DNA of 64,000 nt from Lachnospiraceae bacterium (GTDB lineage Bacteria > Bacillota > Clostridia > Lachnospirales > Lachnospiraceae): assembly GCA_022845955.1 (NCBI GenBank), contig AP025576.1, forward strand, positions 3,348,001 to 3,412,000, given 5' to 3'. Within the stretch, counting starts at the first letter, position 1. Each line of letters opens with the position of its first letter. The notes below the pieces were generated by a model. The model was not told the DNA's origin. It searched no databases and saw only the letters and a program-made list of their open reading frames with translations. Positions 53,710 through 62,777 of the stretch are shown in pieces. The position numbers and the translations under genes are program-made.

Positions 53710-55170
53710 TTGAACATTTTATGGATCTGTACGGATCAGCAAAGGGCGGATACCCTGGGGTGTATGGGAAATAAATGGGTGCATACACCCAATCTGGATC
53801 GCCTGGCATCCGAGGGAGTGGTGTTTGAAAATGCCTATTCCCAAAGCCCTGTCTGTGCGCCGAGCAGGGGAAGCTTTCTGTCCGGACGTTATCCAAGAAC
53901 CTGCGGACCCAGGCAGAACGGACAGGATATCGACAGCAGGGAACGGCTGCTGCCCAGAATCCTGGCTGACAACGGATATTACTGCGGACTTGCCGGCAAA
54001 TTGCATCTAACCGCCTGTCATCCGGATACGGGGCGGCTGGAAGAGGCGCGGATTGATGATGGGTACCATGTCTTTTCCTGGTCACATCATCCCCAGCCCC
54101 ATCAGGGTACAAACTGGCCGGCCAACGCCTATAACCGGTTCCTGCTGAAAAACGGGAGGGACTATATTACCCCGGACAGAGAGGATTGTACCTACGTCCA
54201 GACCGGTGTGGAGGAAACATGGCATCAGACCACCTGGTGTGCGGATGAGGCACTCCGGTTTATGGAAAACGCCAGGGTTTTCGGAAAGGACTGGATGTTT
54301 TCCCTGAATTGTTTTGATCCCCACCATCCCTTTGATCCTCCGGCGGATTATCTGCAGCGTTATCTGGATAAGCTGGATCAGCTTCCTCTTCCCAATTACG
54401 GGGAAGGAGAACTTGCGGATAAACCGGTTTTCCAGCAGAAAGATCATGAAGGAGCTTATGATACCAAAGGGTATTATGCGTATGACAGCATGAACGATCA
54501 TGATCACAGGATGATCCGGGCTGCTTATTGGGCTATGGTGGATCTCATTGATAAACAGGTGGGCAGGCTGCTTGATTATCTGGACAGAACCGGCCAGAGG
54601 GAAGATACACTGATTGTATTCCATTCGGATCATGGGGAGAACCTGGGAGATCACGGTATGTATTTAAAGGGGCCTTATTTCTATGAAAATAATGTCCATG
54701 TGCCGCTGCTTATCAGCTGGCCCGGCAGGATTCCGGGAGGCCGCAGAAGCAGGGCACTGGTGGAGCTTACCGATTTGGCCCCTACTTTATGTGACGCTGC
54801 CGGGATCCCTGCCTGGGAAGGTTTTCAGGGGAAATCCTTCTGGAAGCTGCTTACAGGGGAAGCGGATCTGCATACGCACAGAAGCAGCGTGTACAGTGAG
54901 TATTATAACAGCAATATCAACCACAGAGATCCGCTGGCCTTTGCGACCATGGTGTGCGACGGCCGCTATAAGCTGGTGAGGGTACACGGCTGCCGGGAAG
55001 GGGAAACCTGCTGCACAGAGCTGTACGATTTGCAGGAACAGCCTTTGGAAAGGAAAAATCATTACCGGGATCCCGCAATGGCGGATGTGAAAATGCGCCT
55101 GCTGGAAACCATGTGCGACCGGATGGCAGGGACCTGCGATCCCCTTCCGGTGAGAAAGGCCTGCTGGTAA
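53710..55170 (+). CDS. S1-family sulfatase 6 (Cys-type, CAPSR)
   Basis: 486 residues from TTG 53710 (AAAGGTGGG upstream; GTG 53698 is an alternative). Motifs are NILWICTDQQRADTLGC, the formylglycine motif CAPSR (Cys49), FDPHHPFDPP and HSDHGENLGDHGMYLKGP, with a C-terminal part giving LYDLQEQPLERKNHY. No signal peptide. It is first in the operon with catabolic genes, so removal of sulfate probably comes before sugar breakdown. No maturase lies near it; the gene at 3509 could supply it. Confidence 0.92.
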   Translation: MNILWICTDQQRADTLGCMGNKWVHTPNLDRLASEGVVFENAYSQSPVCAPSRGSFLSGRYPRTCGPRQNGQDIDSRERLLPRILADNGYYCGLAGKLHLTACHPDTGRLEEARIDDGYHVFSWSHHPQPHQGTNWPANAYNRFLLKNGRDYITPDREDCTYVQTGVEETWHQTTWCADEALRFMENARVFGKDWMFSLNCFDPHHPFDPPADYLQRYLDKLDQLPLPNYGEGELADKPVFQQKDHEGAYDTKGYYAYDSMNDHDHRMIRAAYWAMVDLIDKQVGRLLDYLDRTGQREDTLIVFHSDHGENLGDHGMYLKGPYFYENNVHVPLLISWPGRIPGGRRSRALVELTDLAPTLCDAAGIPAWEGFQGKSFWKLLTGEADLHTHRSSVYSEYYNSNINHRDPLAFATMVCDGRYKLVRVHGCREGETCCTELYDLQEQPLERKNHYRDPAMADVKMRLLETMCDRMAGTCDPLPVRKACW

Positions 55171-55211
55171 ACAAGAGCGATGAAGGTACGAACAATAAAA
55201 AGGAGGATATT

Positions 55212-56057
55212 ATGGGATTAGTAAGAGTAAGGGATATTTTAAAGATGGCGGATGACAACCGTTTTGCGGCGGCGGCTATTGATGTATTTGATTTCCAGTC
55301 CGCGGAGTGGGTGGTGAAGGCGGCGGAAAGAGAACAGGTACCGGTGCTGCTGATGTTTTACCCGGATATGAGTTCCTTTATCCCATTCAGCACGATGGCG
55401 GGTATTGCCGTGGATCTGGCAAAACAGGCGAGCGTACCTGTGGGGGTCCATCTGGATCACGGGAAATCCTACGATGTGGCGGTAGGAGGGATCGCTGCAG
55501 GTTTTCCTTCCATCATGTATGACGGATCCGCAAGGCCCTTTGAAGAAAATCTGGAAGTTACGGCAAGCGTGGTGAAATGCGCCCATATCATGGGGATTGA
55601 TGTGGAGGCGGAGCTGGGGACTGTGGGACAGGGAAGCCGGAAAGAGGATTTCTGCAACGAAGAGCTGTATACCAAACCGGAAATGGCAAAAGATTTTGTG
55701 GAAAGAACACAGGTGGATTCTCTGGCGGTAGCTATCGGAAACAGCCACGGCCATTATGTATGCGAGCCGCATCTGGACATCCGGAGGCTGGATGAAATCA
55801 ATAAAACCATTGATGTACCGCTGGTACTTCACGGCGGTTCCGGAATCCCGGCAGAGCAGATGATTGAATCCGTAAAATACGGAATCAATAAAGTGAATAT
55901 CGGTACGGAATTCTTTGAAAAATGCAAAAACTGCGTGGCGGCTCATATGGGGGCGGACGGCTTTATCCTGGATCATTATAAAGAAGCGGGAGAAGAGGTG
56001 ATCGATTTTGTGAGAGGCCGGATTGCCAGAATCAATCCGTATCATTTCACGCTCTGA
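55212..56057 (+). CDS. Class II aldolase (fructose-bisphosphate/tagatose-type)
   Basis: 281 residues from ATG 55212, behind AAGGAGG. Zinc and catalytic motifs are GVHLDHGKSYD, VEAELGTVGQG, GNSHGHY (zinc His) and LHGGSGIP, NIGTEF. Enzymes of this family split ketose-1-phosphates or -1,6-bisphosphates to dihydroxyacetone phosphate and an aldehyde. With the next gene (PfkB kinase) and the isomerase it could complete a sugar pathway. Closest family members act on fructose- or tagatose-bisphosphate; the real substrate is open. Confidence 0.9.
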   Translation: MGLVRVRDILKMADDNRFAAAAIDVFDFQSAEWVVKAAEREQVPVLLMFYPDMSSFIPFSTMAGIAVDLAKQASVPVGVHLDHGKSYDVAVGGIAAGFPSIMYDGSARPFEENLEVTASVVKCAHIMGIDVEAELGTVGQGSRKEDFCNEELYTKPEMAKDFVERTQVDSLAVAIGNSHGHYVCEPHLDIRRLDEINKTIDVPLVLHGGSGIPAEQMIESVKYGINKVNIGTEFFEKCKNCVAAHMGADGFILDHYKEAGEEVIDFVRGRIARINPYHFTL

Positions 56058-56095
56058 GCGGCGGCATGCCGGGATAATGCGGGAGGGTTACAGAT

Positions 56096-57082
56096 ATGGG
56101 AATGAAAGAATCCATGGAAACAAGCCGTTCCATAGAGGTGGTGGGAATCGGGATCCCCTATTATGATATGGTGATCAATGTGAACAAAATGCCGGGGCTT
56201 GACGGAGCGGCAAGCGCCAACGAGGCTTTCTACCAGGGAGGGGGAAAGGTGGCAACAGCTATGGCGGCGGTGGCACGGCTGGGAAGAAGAGCCGGTATCA
56301 TCGCCAAGGTGGGGGAAAACCACAGGGGAAGATTTGTCCTTGAGGATTTCCGGTACAACGGTGTGGATACTTCGGCTGTGATCGTGGATGAACCGGGAAC
56401 CTCCAGCCCCTTTTGCCTTTCCTTATCCGAGGAAGAGCACAAAACCAGAATTTTTATAGGCAAAGAGGGAACGGCGGGGGAGCTGCAGCCGGAAGAAATT
56501 GATTATGGCTATCTGGGGCAGGCGAAGTATCTGCATCTGGAAAACGGAAGGCCGGCCAGCGCGGCGGCGGCCCGTTTTGCAAAGGAGCACGGAATCGTGA
56601 CGGTGATGGATGCGGATAATTATCAGGAGGGGATTGTTAAGCTGCTCCCTTTTCTGGATGTATTTATCGCATCGGAGTTCTTTTACCGTGATATGTTCGG
56701 CGGGCTGGCTTATGAAGCGGGATGCCGGAAGCTGATGGAGGCCGGGCCGTCTGTTGTGATCGTGACGCTTGGCAGCCGGGGGAGTGTGGGACTGACGGAG
56801 AAGGACGGCTTCTTTTGTACCGAAAGCTTCCGGATGCCGGTACGGGATACCACCGGTGCGGGGGATGTGTTCCACGGGGCCTATATTGTAGGGATGCTGG
56901 AAGGCATGGAGGCGCCGGAATGCGCCAGGTTTGCCAGTGCGGTTTCCGCTGTCAAATGTACCTGCTTCGGCGGCAGGACAGGGATACCGGACAGGGAAAC
57001 GGCAGGAAAATTCCTGGAAACAGGAGTTATCGACGACACGGAGGCGCTGGAGCGTCTGGATTATTACAGAAAGAATCTTTAG
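56096..57082 (+). CDS. PfkB-family sugar kinase
   Basis: 328 residues from ATG 56096 behind GGGAGGG. The family's first motif is FYQGGGKVATAMAAVARLG and the catalytic second motif is DTTGAGDVFHGAYIVGM with the base Asp. It should phosphorylate a free or phosphorylated ketose. It is flanked by aldolase and reductase genes. Ribokinase-family members in similar clusters phosphorylate at C1 or C6; the position here is unknown. Confidence 0.92.
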   Translation: MGMKESMETSRSIEVVGIGIPYYDMVINVNKMPGLDGAASANEAFYQGGGKVATAMAAVARLGRRAGIIAKVGENHRGRFVLEDFRYNGVDTSAVIVDEPGTSSPFCLSLSEEEHKTRIFIGKEGTAGELQPEEIDYGYLGQAKYLHLENGRPASAAAARFAKEHGIVTVMDADNYQEGIVKLLPFLDVFIASEFFYRDMFGGLAYEAGCRKLMEAGPSVVIVTLGSRGSVGLTEKDGFFCTESFRMPVRDTTGAGDVFHGAYIVGMLEGMEAPECARFASAVSAVKCTCFGGRTGIPDRETAGKFLETGVIDDTEALERLDYYRKNL

Positions 57083-57094
57083 GGAGATTAGAAA

Positions 57095-58051
57095 ATGGTA
57101 AAATTGGGGAAAACGGATATACAGGTTTCTGAAATCATTCAGGGAACCTGGGTTATGGGAAAGGATTATTGGGGAGGAGCAGAAGACAAGGAATCCATAG
57201 AAGCGATTCAAAGTGCGCTGGAACACGGCATCCGGACCTTTGATACGGCATATATCTATGGAAAAGGCCACGCTGAGGAGCTGTTGGGGGCAGCGCTGCA
57301 CGGTGTGCGGGATACCTGTACGGTTATTACCAAGCTGTGGAAAACGGACATGGCAAAGGAAAGGGTGCAGCAGGGCCTGGAGGAAGCGATGCGGCGGCTT
57401 CAGACAGATTATATTGATGTCTTTTTCATCCACTATCCTTCGGAAACCGTACCAATAGAAGAAACGATGACGGAGCTTATGCGGCTGAAGGGAGAAGGGA
57501 AAATCGGTGCAATCGGGGTATCCAATTTCAGCCTCAGGCAGATGGAAGAGGCCATGCAGTTCGGGGATATTGACGTGATACAGCCCTGCTACAGCCTGCT
57601 CTGGCGGTTTATTGACAGGGATATCCTGCCCTTTGTCATCCGGAACAAGATCGCAGTGATTCCTTATTCCCCTTTGGGGCAGGGGATCCTCACCGGTTCC
57701 ATGAAGCCGGGCCATACCTTCCGGGAGGGGGATTCCCGGCAGAATACCCCTTTGTTTGCGCCGGAGAATTTCGAACGGGCGCTGGCTGTAACGGAACGGG
57801 TGAAAGAGGTTGCACGAAAATATGATAAGACGCCGGCGCAGACCGCCGTACGCTGGGTTATGCAGTGCGAGGGCATGACGGCTCCTATTGTGGGAGCCAG
57901 GAAAAGAAGCCAGGTGGAGGATAATGCCGGCGCCATAGGCTGGGAGCTTGCGAAAGAGGATAGGGAGTATCTGGATGCCTACAGCAGGGAATTTGCCTAC
58001 AGTCTGCCCATGTATAAAACATTATTTGACAAAACAATTGAGAAGGAATAG
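57095..58051 (+). CDS. Aldo/keto reductase
   Basis: 318 residues from ATG 57095. The catalytic tetrad can be placed: Asp and Tyr in IRTFDTAYIYGKGHAEELLG, Lys in TVITKLWK and His in VFFIHYP. The nucleotide-binding motif lies in the C-terminal part (PIVGARKRSQVEDN). It probably reduces an aldehyde with NADPH. Here it could reduce glycolaldehyde or lactaldehyde from the aldolase, or oxidise the sugar. Confidence 0.9.
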   Translation: MVKLGKTDIQVSEIIQGTWVMGKDYWGGAEDKESIEAIQSALEHGIRTFDTAYIYGKGHAEELLGAALHGVRDTCTVITKLWKTDMAKERVQQGLEEAMRRLQTDYIDVFFIHYPSETVPIEETMTELMRLKGEGKIGAIGVSNFSLRQMEEAMQFGDIDVIQPCYSLLWRFIDRDILPFVIRNKIAVIPYSPLGQGILTGSMKPGHTFREGDSRQNTPLFAPENFERALAVTERVKEVARKYDKTPAQTAVRWVMQCEGMTAPIVGARKRSQVEDNAGAIGWELAKEDREYLDAYSREFAYSLPMYKTLFDKTIEKE

Positions 58052-58084
58052 TAACGTGAAAAACATCATGGGGGTAATTATGGT

Positions 58085-59479
58085 ATGAAGAACAGGGATA
58101 AACAGCTTAAGGTAGGCCTGGTCCCCACGCGGAGAGAGGCCTTCGCCAATGAAACCACCACAAGACAGAAGGAAGCGGTGGTACAAAGATTCCGTCAGCT
58201 GGCGGACGAACTGGATTTTACAATAGTGGACATTGAAGATATTAATGAAGAAGGCATGTTAATGACCTACCGGGATGCGGAGGCCGCTTACGATAAGCTG
58301 TCTGCCGCCAGGGTGGATGCCCTGATTTTCCCGCACTGCAATTTCGGGCAGGAGGAGGCGGTGGGCAGGCTGGCAAAGGACATGAATCTGCCGGTCCTCA
58401 TATGGGGGCCGAGGGACGGCTGTCCCAAAGGGCTGGAATGGCGGCCTACAGACAGCCAGTGCGGCATGTTTGCCACCACAAAACTTCTCATGCACTATGG
58501 GGTTACCTTTTCCTACATAGAAAACTGTGAGATGGAAAGCGCTGTTCTTAAGGAGGGGCTGGCCGATTTCCTGGCGGCGGCAAATGTGGTAAAAGCCTTC
58601 CGTGCCCTGCGCATAGCCCGGATCAGCAGCAGGCCGAAGGAATTCTTAAGTGTCATGGTCAATGAAGCGGAGCTTCTGGAAAAATATGATATTGAAATCG
58701 TACCGGGAGAGCCAACAGTCATCCTGGACCGGGTGGATCGTATCCTGGCGGGGGATAAGGCGCGTATGGAGGAGCTGCTTACGAGTCTGACGGACGCGGG
58801 GCTTGATATCAGTGCGCTGGGGGAAAAGAGATATCCGCTGGCCGCCATTGAACTTGCGCTTCTGGATTTTGCCGGAGAGAATGACTGTAATGCCCTTTCC
58901 TGCGAGTGCTGGAATCTGTTCCGGAAAAAATACGGGGTTTCCCCCTGCTTTATCCTGGGGGATTTGAATGACAGGGGACTTCCGGCTGCCTGCGAAAATG
59001 ATGTGCATGCCGCAATTACTTCCGTTATGGCTGTGGCGGCGGCCCGGTACAAGACGCCGTCTTTTGTGGCGGATCTCACGATCAGACATCCGGAAAACGA
59101 CAATGCGGAGCTTCTGTGGCATTGCGGTTCCTTTGCCAAGGCACTGAAAAAGAAAGGCGTGCCGGGAAGCGTCATCCGGGAGGGTAAGGGCTTTTATGAG
59201 CTGGAAGGCGGTTCGGTTACCGTGCTGCGGTTTGACGGAAACCATGGGGAATATTATATGTTTGCCGGGGAAGCCCGGGGAGTGGACGGCCCTGTCACTA
59301 ACGGGAACTATCTCTGGATCGAGACGGATAACTGGGTGAAGTGGGAGAAGAAGTTTATATTCGGGCCTTATATCCATCATGTGGTGGGGATCCATGGAAG
59401 CTATTCCGGCATTATCCGGGAGGCATGCCGTTATTTGGGGATCCGGATCGATCTGCCGGATATGCCGAACCAGTATTGA
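58085..59479 (+). CDS. L-fucose/L-arabinose isomerase-like enzyme
   Basis: 464 residues from ATG 58085. It matches the family of L-fucose and D-arabinose isomerases: VGLVPTRREAFANE, FPHCNFGQEEAVGRLAKDM, LIWGPRDGC, then ECWNLFRKKYGVSPCFILGDLNDRGLPAACENDVHAAIT, where Glu and Asp bind a metal ion, and a C-terminal domain with HHVVGIHGSYSGIIREACRYLGI. The reaction would be aldose to ketose. It is shorter than classic FucI (about 590 residues), and belongs to a divergent branch, so the sugar is uncertain. Confidence 0.85.
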   Translation: MKNRDKQLKVGLVPTRREAFANETTTRQKEAVVQRFRQLADELDFTIVDIEDINEEGMLMTYRDAEAAYDKLSAARVDALIFPHCNFGQEEAVGRLAKDMNLPVLIWGPRDGCPKGLEWRPTDSQCGMFATTKLLMHYGVTFSYIENCEMESAVLKEGLADFLAAANVVKAFRALRIARISSRPKEFLSVMVNEAELLEKYDIEIVPGEPTVILDRVDRILAGDKARMEELLTSLTDAGLDISALGEKRYPLAAIELALLDFAGENDCNALSCECWNLFRKKYGVSPCFILGDLNDRGLPAACENDVHAAITSVMAVAAARYKTPSFVADLTIRHPENDNAELLWHCGSFAKALKKKGVPGSVIREGKGFYELEGGSVTVLRFDGNHGEYYMFAGEARGVDGPVTNGNYLWIETDNWVKWEKKFIFGPYIHHVVGIHGSYSGIIREACRYLGIRIDLPDMPNQY

Positions 59480-59495
59480 TAAGCGGGGAATAAGA

Positions 59496-60683
59496 ATGAG
59501 AGGCGATAAAAAGACCATCCGGATCTTCTGGACATTGTTTGCCTTTAATGCGTTCTTTTATGTGCCGGGAGCCACCTTCGGCGCCTATATCGGCGTATAT
59601 TACCGCTCCCGGGGCATGGATGTGTCCCAGATTGGCCTGCTCTCTGCAATCGGGCCGCTTCTGGCCCTGATCATGCAGCCCCTGTGGGGTATCGTCTCCG
59701 ACAGGAAGGGCCGGCACATGGCAATACTGCGCCTTGCCCTCATCGGGTCGGCAGCGGGGGTTCTGTGTTATTACCGGGCGGATACGTTCTGGCTTTTTGC
59801 CGCATGTGTGCTTGTCTATAGTTTCTTCAACTGTGCGGTAGGGCCTATCGGAGATTCCATTGTGGTGGATATGGCGCTGGAAAACGGCCTGCAGTTCTCC
59901 TCCATCCGGATGGGAGGAACACTGGCTTATGCGGTGGTAGTTATTTTTGCGGGAATGTATCTGAAAACAAACCCCACTGCGTCCTTCGGGATCACGGCGG
60001 CCGCATGGACGGTGATGCTGTTTACAACGCTGTTCATGAACGGGGAAGTGAAGAAATATAAGTGTGAGAAACGGACAGGTATTCTGACGGTGTTTAAAAA
60101 CAGGAAAATACTGTTTGTGCTGTTTTACGCCTGTATTTTCCAGATAGTCCTGGGCTGCTACGGCTCTTTCCTGGGCCTTGTCGTGACGGACATGGGGTAT
60201 GATAATGCCACGATAGGCCGTTTGATGTGCGTTTCCGCACTCAGTGAAATACCGGTTCTTCTCTGCATCGGTTATGTTTCCAGGAAAATCCGGATTGAAT
60301 ATCTGCTGCTCATTGCGGGGGCGGCCATGACCATAAGAATCTGGCTGCCTCTGACCGGAAGCATAGCCGGGGTGTTTCTGGGACAGTCCCTTCAGGGAAT
60401 GACTTATATGATCATGTATTACAGCTGTGTCATGTTTATGAACCAGAATCTTTCCAAAGAACTGCATGGTACGGGGCAGTCCCTGTTTTATATGGTTCAG
60501 ACGGGGCTGGCCTGTACCTTCAGCAACATTTTTGGGGGCTGGCTGGGAGGAAAAATAGGTCTCCTCAGAACCTATTTCCTCTATGGCCTGATACTGCTCT
60601 TCGTCACGGTGCTTTGTGCATTTGTGCTGAGGAGCCATTTTCATAGAAAAAAACAAGAGCAAAAGGAGGCGGAATTTTTATGA
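59496..60683 (+). CDS. MFS sugar transporter (LacY/MFS_1-like)
   Basis: 395 residues from ATG 59496, 17 nt after the isomerase. Twelve membrane helices; after helix two there is GIVSDRKGRHMAILR, the MFS loop signature. It resembles sugar:H+ symporters. It probably imports a mono- or disaccharide that feeds the catabolic genes, in parallel with the ABC transporter. The stop overlaps the following gene (ATGA). Confidence 0.88.
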   Translation: MRGDKKTIRIFWTLFAFNAFFYVPGATFGAYIGVYYRSRGMDVSQIGLLSAIGPLLALIMQPLWGIVSDRKGRHMAILRLALIGSAAGVLCYYRADTFWLFAACVLVYSFFNCAVGPIGDSIVVDMALENGLQFSSIRMGGTLAYAVVVIFAGMYLKTNPTASFGITAAAWTVMLFTTLFMNGEVKKYKCEKRTGILTVFKNRKILFVLFYACIFQIVLGCYGSFLGLVVTDMGYDNATIGRLMCVSALSEIPVLLCIGYVSRKIRIEYLLLIAGAAMTIRIWLPLTGSIAGVFLGQSLQGMTYMIMYYSCVMFMNQNLSKELHGTGQSLFYMVQTGLACTFSNIFGGWLGGKIGLLRTYFLYGLILLFVTVLCAFVLRSHFHRKKQEQKEAEFL

Positions 60684-61753
60684 GTGAAGCAGGATCATTG
60701 CTGGCAGGACTTACCTGCCTGGCAGATGCAAAAACAAGATCGATCAGCCCGGAAAATTTCCATGGGGAAAAGGGGAAGGGCGGTATGGCGGTGGAAGGCA
60801 CCGGAAAGGAATGTGCCAGGCAGCTGGGGCAGGGATGGAAAATCTCCCCGTCGGTGGAGATAGGAGGCAGAGAGCTTCTGGTACTTGCGGATATCGAAGG
60901 AAGCGGTATCATCCAGCATATCTGGCTGACCTGTCCCCATGAGGACTGGCGTTTCCTGATACTGCGCATGTATTGGGACGGGGAGGAAGCCCCTTCCATT
61001 GAAGTACCTCTGGGGGATTTCTTTTGCATGGGATGGTGCGAGCCGGGGCTTCTGCAGTCCCTTCCGGTATGTGTCAATCCCAACGGGGGGATGAATTGCT
61101 ATTGGCAGATGCCTTTCCGCAAGGGGGCGCTTATTACGCTGGAAAACCTGACGGACAAAAAGAGTGTGGTGTATTATCAGATCACCTATGCCCAGACTGC
61201 AGTGGCGGAGGATACCCCATATTTCCACGCCTGTTTTTCCCGGGATAACCCGCTGGAATATAAGAAAAACCATGTCATTCTTCCATGTGCCGGGGGAAAG
61301 GGGCAATATGTGGGAACCTATCTTGCCTGGGGAGTGAACAGCAACCGTTGGTGGGGAGAAGGGGAGATCAAGTTTTATATGGACGGGGACAAAGAATTTC
61401 CCACCATCTGCGGAACGGGCACGGAGGATTATATCGGCGGGGCCTGGAATTTTGAGTATCCCAAGGGGGAATATTGCCGGTTTTCCAGCCCTTATTCCGG
61501 CCTTCATCAGATCATTCGTCCGGATGGCCTGTACAGCTCCCAGCAGCGCTTCGGTATGTACCGTTTTCATCTGACGGATCCGATACGGTTTGACCGGGAT
61601 CTGCGTGTGGAAATCCAGGCGCTGGGCTGGCGGAGCGAGGGCCGCTACCTTCCATTGCAGGATGACATAGCATCCGTGGGCTACTGGTATCAGCTGGAGC
61701 CTCACAGGCCGCTTCCGCCGCTGCCGGGCGCGGATGAGCTGGAAGTGAACTGA
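60680..61753 (+). CDS. GH172 (DUF2961) glycoside hydrolase 3
   Basis: 357 residues starting within the MFS stop codon, so translation is coupled. Motifs are TRSISPENFHGEKGKGGM, SGIIQHIWLTC, VPLGDFFCMGW, MNCYWQMPFRKGALITLEN, SNRWWGEGEIKFYMDGD and the Glu motif CGTGTEDYIGGAWNF. It is close to copy 2 in the AT-rich cluster. Known GH172 enzymes act on D-arabinofuranosides or difructose anhydrides. With the isomerase and the aldolase it suggests a furanoside substrate. No signal peptide. Confidence 0.9.
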   Translation: MSEAGSLLAGLTCLADAKTRSISPENFHGEKGKGGMAVEGTGKECARQLGQGWKISPSVEIGGRELLVLADIEGSGIIQHIWLTCPHEDWRFLILRMYWDGEEAPSIEVPLGDFFCMGWCEPGLLQSLPVCVNPNGGMNCYWQMPFRKGALITLENLTDKKSVVYYQITYAQTAVAEDTPYFHACFSRDNPLEYKKNHVILPCAGGKGQYVGTYLAWGVNSNRWWGEGEIKFYMDGDKEFPTICGTGTEDYIGGAWNFEYPKGEYCRFSSPYSGLHQIIRPDGLYSSQQRFGMYRFHLTDPIRFDRDLRVEIQALGWRSEGRYLPLQDDIASVGYWYQLEPHRPLPPLPGADELEVN

Positions 61754-61754
61754 T

Positions 61755-62726
61755 ATGGAAAAAGTACGGATACATTTGGATACGGATTTGGGGGCGGACG
61801 TGGATGATCTATGTGCATTAGCCTGGCTGATGCGCAATCCGAAGGTGGAGATAACAGGGATCACCACCTGCCTGGAACAGGGCGGTGTGCGTGCGGCTTA
61901 TGCGGAGGATATTCTGCGGCAATACGGGCAGGGAGTCAGGGTACCGGTTGTCGGAGGGGCGGATTATACCTGGTCGGGGGAAAAGGATTTTTCTTTTACC
62001 TATGCCCATGAGGAAAGAATGTTCGGGCACCGTTATCCCAGGAAGGCGGCCTATCAGTCCCGGGCAGTTTCTTCTATCCGGGAGAGTCTGGAACAGGGGG
62101 CTGTGGTGGCGGCTATCGGCCCTCTGACCAATATAGCGGAATTCGACCGGGAATATCCCGGAAGGCTGAACCGGAATAATTTATTTATTATGGGGGGCTG
62201 TCTGCATCCGCCGGAAGAAGGGTGGCCCCAATGGGGGCCATCCAGTGACTGGAATCTGCATATGGATAAGGATGCGGCACAATGGGTGATGAACCGGATA
62301 TCTCTTACTATGGTGGAGGTGGCAGTTACGCTGAAAACTTATCTGACGGAACGGGATTGCAGGCAGCTGGATAAAGGGGATGGCTTCTGCAGGCTGCTTG
62401 CCCGTCAGGCAAGGGAATGGAGAACGGTATCCGGCTTTATAGAAGAGCAGGCGGCGCAGTGTACCCGTTTGCCTTCCGATTTGTGCAATTTCCATTATGA
62501 TCCGCTGACCGTGGCGATTGCATCCGGGTATGAGCACATCAAAAGTGAGGATATCCGGATCCGTTTTTCGGCAGGGGAAGCAGGGGAGGAATATGTATTA
62601 CAGGAGGTGTCGGAGGGAAACCCTGTACGTGTGATAACGGATGTGGACACAGAAGCATTTAACCGGGATTGGCTTGCGGTGGTAACAGGCACCTCAATCT
62701 CTGACAGTAATCCGGCTTACATATAA
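61755..62726 (+). CDS. Nucleoside hydrolase-fold enzyme (IUNH family)
   Basis: 323 residues. The calcium-binding motif DTDLGADVDDLCALAWL is at the start, and GPLTNIAEF and FIMGGCLHPPEEGWP are conserved in the family; NFHYDPLTVAIAS is the late metal/His motif. Most members cleave N-ribosides. In a sugar operon beside GH172, a furanoside or other pentoside is as likely a substrate. The start is 1 nt after the GH172 stop. Confidence 0.9.
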   Translation: MEKVRIHLDTDLGADVDDLCALAWLMRNPKVEITGITTCLEQGGVRAAYAEDILRQYGQGVRVPVVGGADYTWSGEKDFSFTYAHEERMFGHRYPRKAAYQSRAVSSIRESLEQGAVVAAIGPLTNIAEFDREYPGRLNRNNLFIMGGCLHPPEEGWPQWGPSSDWNLHMDKDAAQWVMNRISLTMVEVAVTLKTYLTERDCRQLDKGDGFCRLLARQAREWRTVSGFIEEQAAQCTRLPSDLCNFHYDPLTVAIASGYEHIKSEDIRIRFSAGEAGEEYVLQEVSEGNPVRVITDVDTEAFNRDWLAVVTGTSISDSNPAYI

Positions 62727-62777
62727 AGACAGGACTCGTCAGACAAACAGGAGGCATGATTGCAAAAGGGAGGTTTT

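Noticed and set aside
55239..56045. 268-codon minus-strand frame over the aldolase gene
   Set aside because: Shadow of the aldolase, which has all zinc-site motifs on the plus strand.
59412..60662. 416-codon minus-strand frame over the MFS gene
   Set aside because: High-GC shadow frame; the plus strand encodes twelve membrane helices with a good start.
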